Below the pieces are notes generated by a model. That model did no database searches. It was not told the origin of the DNA and saw only the letters and a program-made list of their open reading frames with translations. 7,229 nucleotides of DNA, taken from positions 1 to 7,229 of the forward strand of contig CAIXOY010000127.1 in assembly GCA_903921135.1 (NCBI GenBank), in the 5' to 3' direction. Made by a program: the position numbers and the translations under genes. Shown piece after piece: positions 6,106-7,229 of this stretch; within the stretch, counting starts at the first letter, position 1, and each line of letters starts with the position of its first letter. This stretch comes from an uncultured Gammaproteobacteria bacterium (GTDB taxonomy: Bacteria > Pseudomonadota > Gammaproteobacteria > Pseudomonadales > UBA5518).

Positions 6106-6921
6106 ATGGCGAAGAGATCCCAGGCACGACGCAAGACCTTCCAGAGGCAGAGCTACGAGGAGACAACTTTCAGGGACCGCAAGACCCGCACCGGCAGACG
6201 ACAGGAGCAGGACAGCGCCAACGTCGTCGACCTGAACGCCCGCACCCATCTCCATACCGCTTACGCGGCACCCCGGGCACCCGCACCGCTCGAAGCCCGC
6301 ACCCCCGCCCAGAAACGCTACATCGACGCCATCCGGCGCCACAGTCTTGTTTTCGGCATCGGCCCCGCCGGTACCGGCAAGAGCTATTGTGCCGGCGCGC
6401 TTGCAGCACAAGCGTTGGAGGCGGGGCAGATCGACCGGATCATCCTGACGCGCCCGGCGGTGGAGGCGGGCGAGCAACTGGGCTTCCTGCCCGGGGATCT
6501 GGACGAGAAGTTCTCGCCCTACATCGATGCCTTCCGCGACATCCTGAACGCGCGCCTTGGCGCCGGCACGGTCGATTACTGCCTGCGGCATGGCCGCATC
6601 CAGGCCTCGCCTCTTGCCTACATGCGCGGCAAGACCTTCGACGAGCGCAGTTTCGTGGTGCTCGACGAGGCGCAGAACACCACCCCGGCGCAGATGAAGC
6701 TCTTCCTCACACGGATCGGCGAGGGAGCCAAGGTGGTGGTGAACGGGGACGTGCGCCAGAGCGATATCCGCGGCCCCAACGGCCTCGAGGACGCCATCCA
6801 CCGCCTCCGGGGACTGCCCGGTGTGGTGGTGCACGCCTTCGAACGCGAGGACATCGTCCGCAGCGGGCTGGTGCGCGACATCATCGATCGCTACGAGCCC
6901 GACGACGAGGGATCGTTCTGA
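6106..6921 (+). CDS. phoH: PhoH family ATPase
   Basis: Cytoplasmic P-loop ATPase of the PhoH family, 271 residues, alignable by eye from memory over most of its length with E. coli PhoH. Residues 1-35 are a strongly basic, probably nucleic-acid-binding extension. The ATPase core begins at about residue 66 (TPAQKRYIDAIRR). Seen: Walker A GPAGTGKS at 86-93 with Lys92; the PhoH signature IILTRPAVEAGEQLGFLPGD followed by EKFSPY; AYMRGKTF; Walker B VVLDEAQN with Asp187 and Glu188; QMKLFLTRIGEGAKVVV; and the sensor-like NGDVRQSD at 213-220. Family members are linked to phosphate starvation in E. coli and, in some bacteria, to RNA helicase or RNase activity; the biochemical role here is not determined by sequence. 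The start is fixed by GAGGT (6091-6095) 10 bases upstream. It is monocistronic, divergent from the rhodanese operon, and ends at a strong hairpin. I see no clear Pho box. Confidence 0.95.
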   Translation: MAKRSQARRKTFQRQSYEETTFRDRKTRTGRRQEQDSANVVDLNARTHLHTAYAAPRAPAPLEARTPAQKRYIDAIRRHSLVFGIGPAGTGKSYCAGALAAQALEAGQIDRIILTRPAVEAGEQLGFLPGDLDEKFSPYIDAFRDILNARLGAGTVDYCLRHGRIQASPLAYMRGKTFDERSFVVLDEAQNTTPAQMKLFLTRIGEGAKVVVNGDVRQSDIRGPNGLEDAIHRLRGLPGVVVHAFEREDIVRSGLVRDIIDRYEPDDEGSF

Positions 6922-6926
6922 CAGGT

Positions 6927-6959
6927 CGCGCCCCGCGGCAGCGCTTGCCGCGGGGCGCG
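6927..6959. terminator. Strong hairpin terminator between phoH and MFS gene
   Basis: A perfect 14-bp inverted repeat, arms 6927-6940 (CGCGCCCCGCGGCA) and 6946-6959 with a 5-base loop (GCGCT), starts 5 bases after the phoH stop (6919-6921) and lies just before the convergent MFS stop (6964-6962). The stem is almost entirely G-C. No T-run follows on either strand, so it is a hairpin-only or Rho-assisted type, but its placement makes a bidirectional terminator very likely. Confidence 0.8.
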
Positions 6960-6961
6960 CC

Positions 6962-7229
6962 TCACTCCACGTGCATGTGTTGCCGGATCCGGAAGGCCAT
7001 CAGGCAGGCCGGAAGCAGGATCAGCACCGTGAGCACATAGGGATAGTGCGGGTTCAACTGGTAGAGCGAGGTGCCGGCCAGCGGCCCGAGGATGAAACCC
7101 AGCGCCGGCACGGCCGTCGCGATGCCCGCCGCCGCACCCTGCTCCCGCGCACTCACCGCCAGCGAGACCGCCGCCGTGAAGCCCGGCCCGCACAGACCCA
7201 TTCCCAGCCCCATGAACGCCATCGAGAGC
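6962..7229 (-). CDS. MFS transporter (partial, C-terminal end)
   Basis: C-terminal 88 residues of an integral membrane transporter of the major facilitator superfamily; the gene begins beyond the right edge. Three hydrophobic helices are visible: MGLGMGLCGPGFTAAVSLAVS, then AAAGIATAVPALGFILGPLAG, and finally YPYVLTVLILLPACLMAF. They are separated by the short polar link SAREQG and the loop TSLYQLNPH. The REQGAAAGIATAVPALGFILGPLAG stretch is typical of an MFS drug/solute antiporter helix (glycine-rich, GP motif), and these should be the last three of twelve segments. The protein ends in a short cytoplasmic tail (RIRQHMHVE). Substrate cannot be judged from this end. It converges on phoH, sharing the hairpin terminator. 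Confidence 0.85.
   Translation of the reverse strand, partial: LSMAFMGLGMGLCGPGFTAAVSLAVSAREQGAAAGIATAVPALGFILGPLAGTSLYQLNPHYPYVLTVLILLPACLMAFRIRQHMHVE

Noticed and set aside
5880..6134. Possible 84-codon minus-strand gene across the rhodanese/phoH spacer.
   Set aside because: It overlaps the starts of both flanking genes, has no ribosome-binding site I can defend and no recognisable feature.
5982..7040. A 352-codon plus-strand frame overlapping phoH in another frame.
   Set aside because: Extremely Arg/Pro/His-rich and it runs through the terminator; phoH explains the region completely.

Overview
The window is GC-rich bacterial chromosome, with GC-rich third codon positions, tight gene packing and very long spurious antisense ORFs. 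The gene content suggests a proteobacterium, probably a gammaproteobacterium. That placement rests on protein resemblance (for example a PhoH close to the E. coli type) and is not proven. I see no mobile element, CRISPR array, tRNA or rRNA.

Layout: (1) On the minus strand, a GNAT-family N-acetyltransferase (692-1225) runs into the N-terminal 231 codons of a cytoplasmic-type molybdopterin oxidoreductase (1-695, cut by the left edge). The two genes share a 4-base ATGA stop/start overlap. (2) A 171-bp divergent spacer (1226-1396) holds candidate promoter elements and a 9-bp inverted repeat. (3) On the plus strand lies a complete second molybdopterin oxidoreductase of 725 residues (1397-3574). 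(4) A perfect 11-bp hairpin (3585-3613) sits between this gene and the convergent next one. (5) On the minus strand, a Sec-exported single-domain rhodanese (5512-5883) is coupled by another ATGA overlap to a 631-residue amidohydrolase of the N-acyl-D-amino-acid deacylase type (3620-5515). (6) A 222-bp divergent spacer (5884-6105) carries a plausible promoter for each direction. (7) A complete PhoH ATPase is on the plus strand (6106-6921). (8) A perfect 14-bp hairpin terminator (6927-6959) is followed by the C-terminal end of an MFS transporter on the minus strand (6962-7229, cut by the right edge).

Functionally the left half is a two-enzyme molybdenum (or tungsten) locus. Both oxidoreductases carry an N-terminal [4Fe-4S] cysteine motif and neither has a Tat signal. 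No electron-transfer or membrane subunit is seen beside them, so they look like soluble cytoplasmic enzymes of unknown substrate. They differ at the predicted metal-ligand position: Cys145 in the partial one, Asp137 in the complete one. The right half is housekeeping or accessory metabolism: sulfur transfer, amide hydrolysis, a stress-type ATPase and a transporter. No defence system or obviously new multi-gene machine is visible. The points most worth a second look are the paired Mo enzymes with different predicted ligands, the GNAT coupled to one of them, and the rhodanese-amidohydrolase pair.
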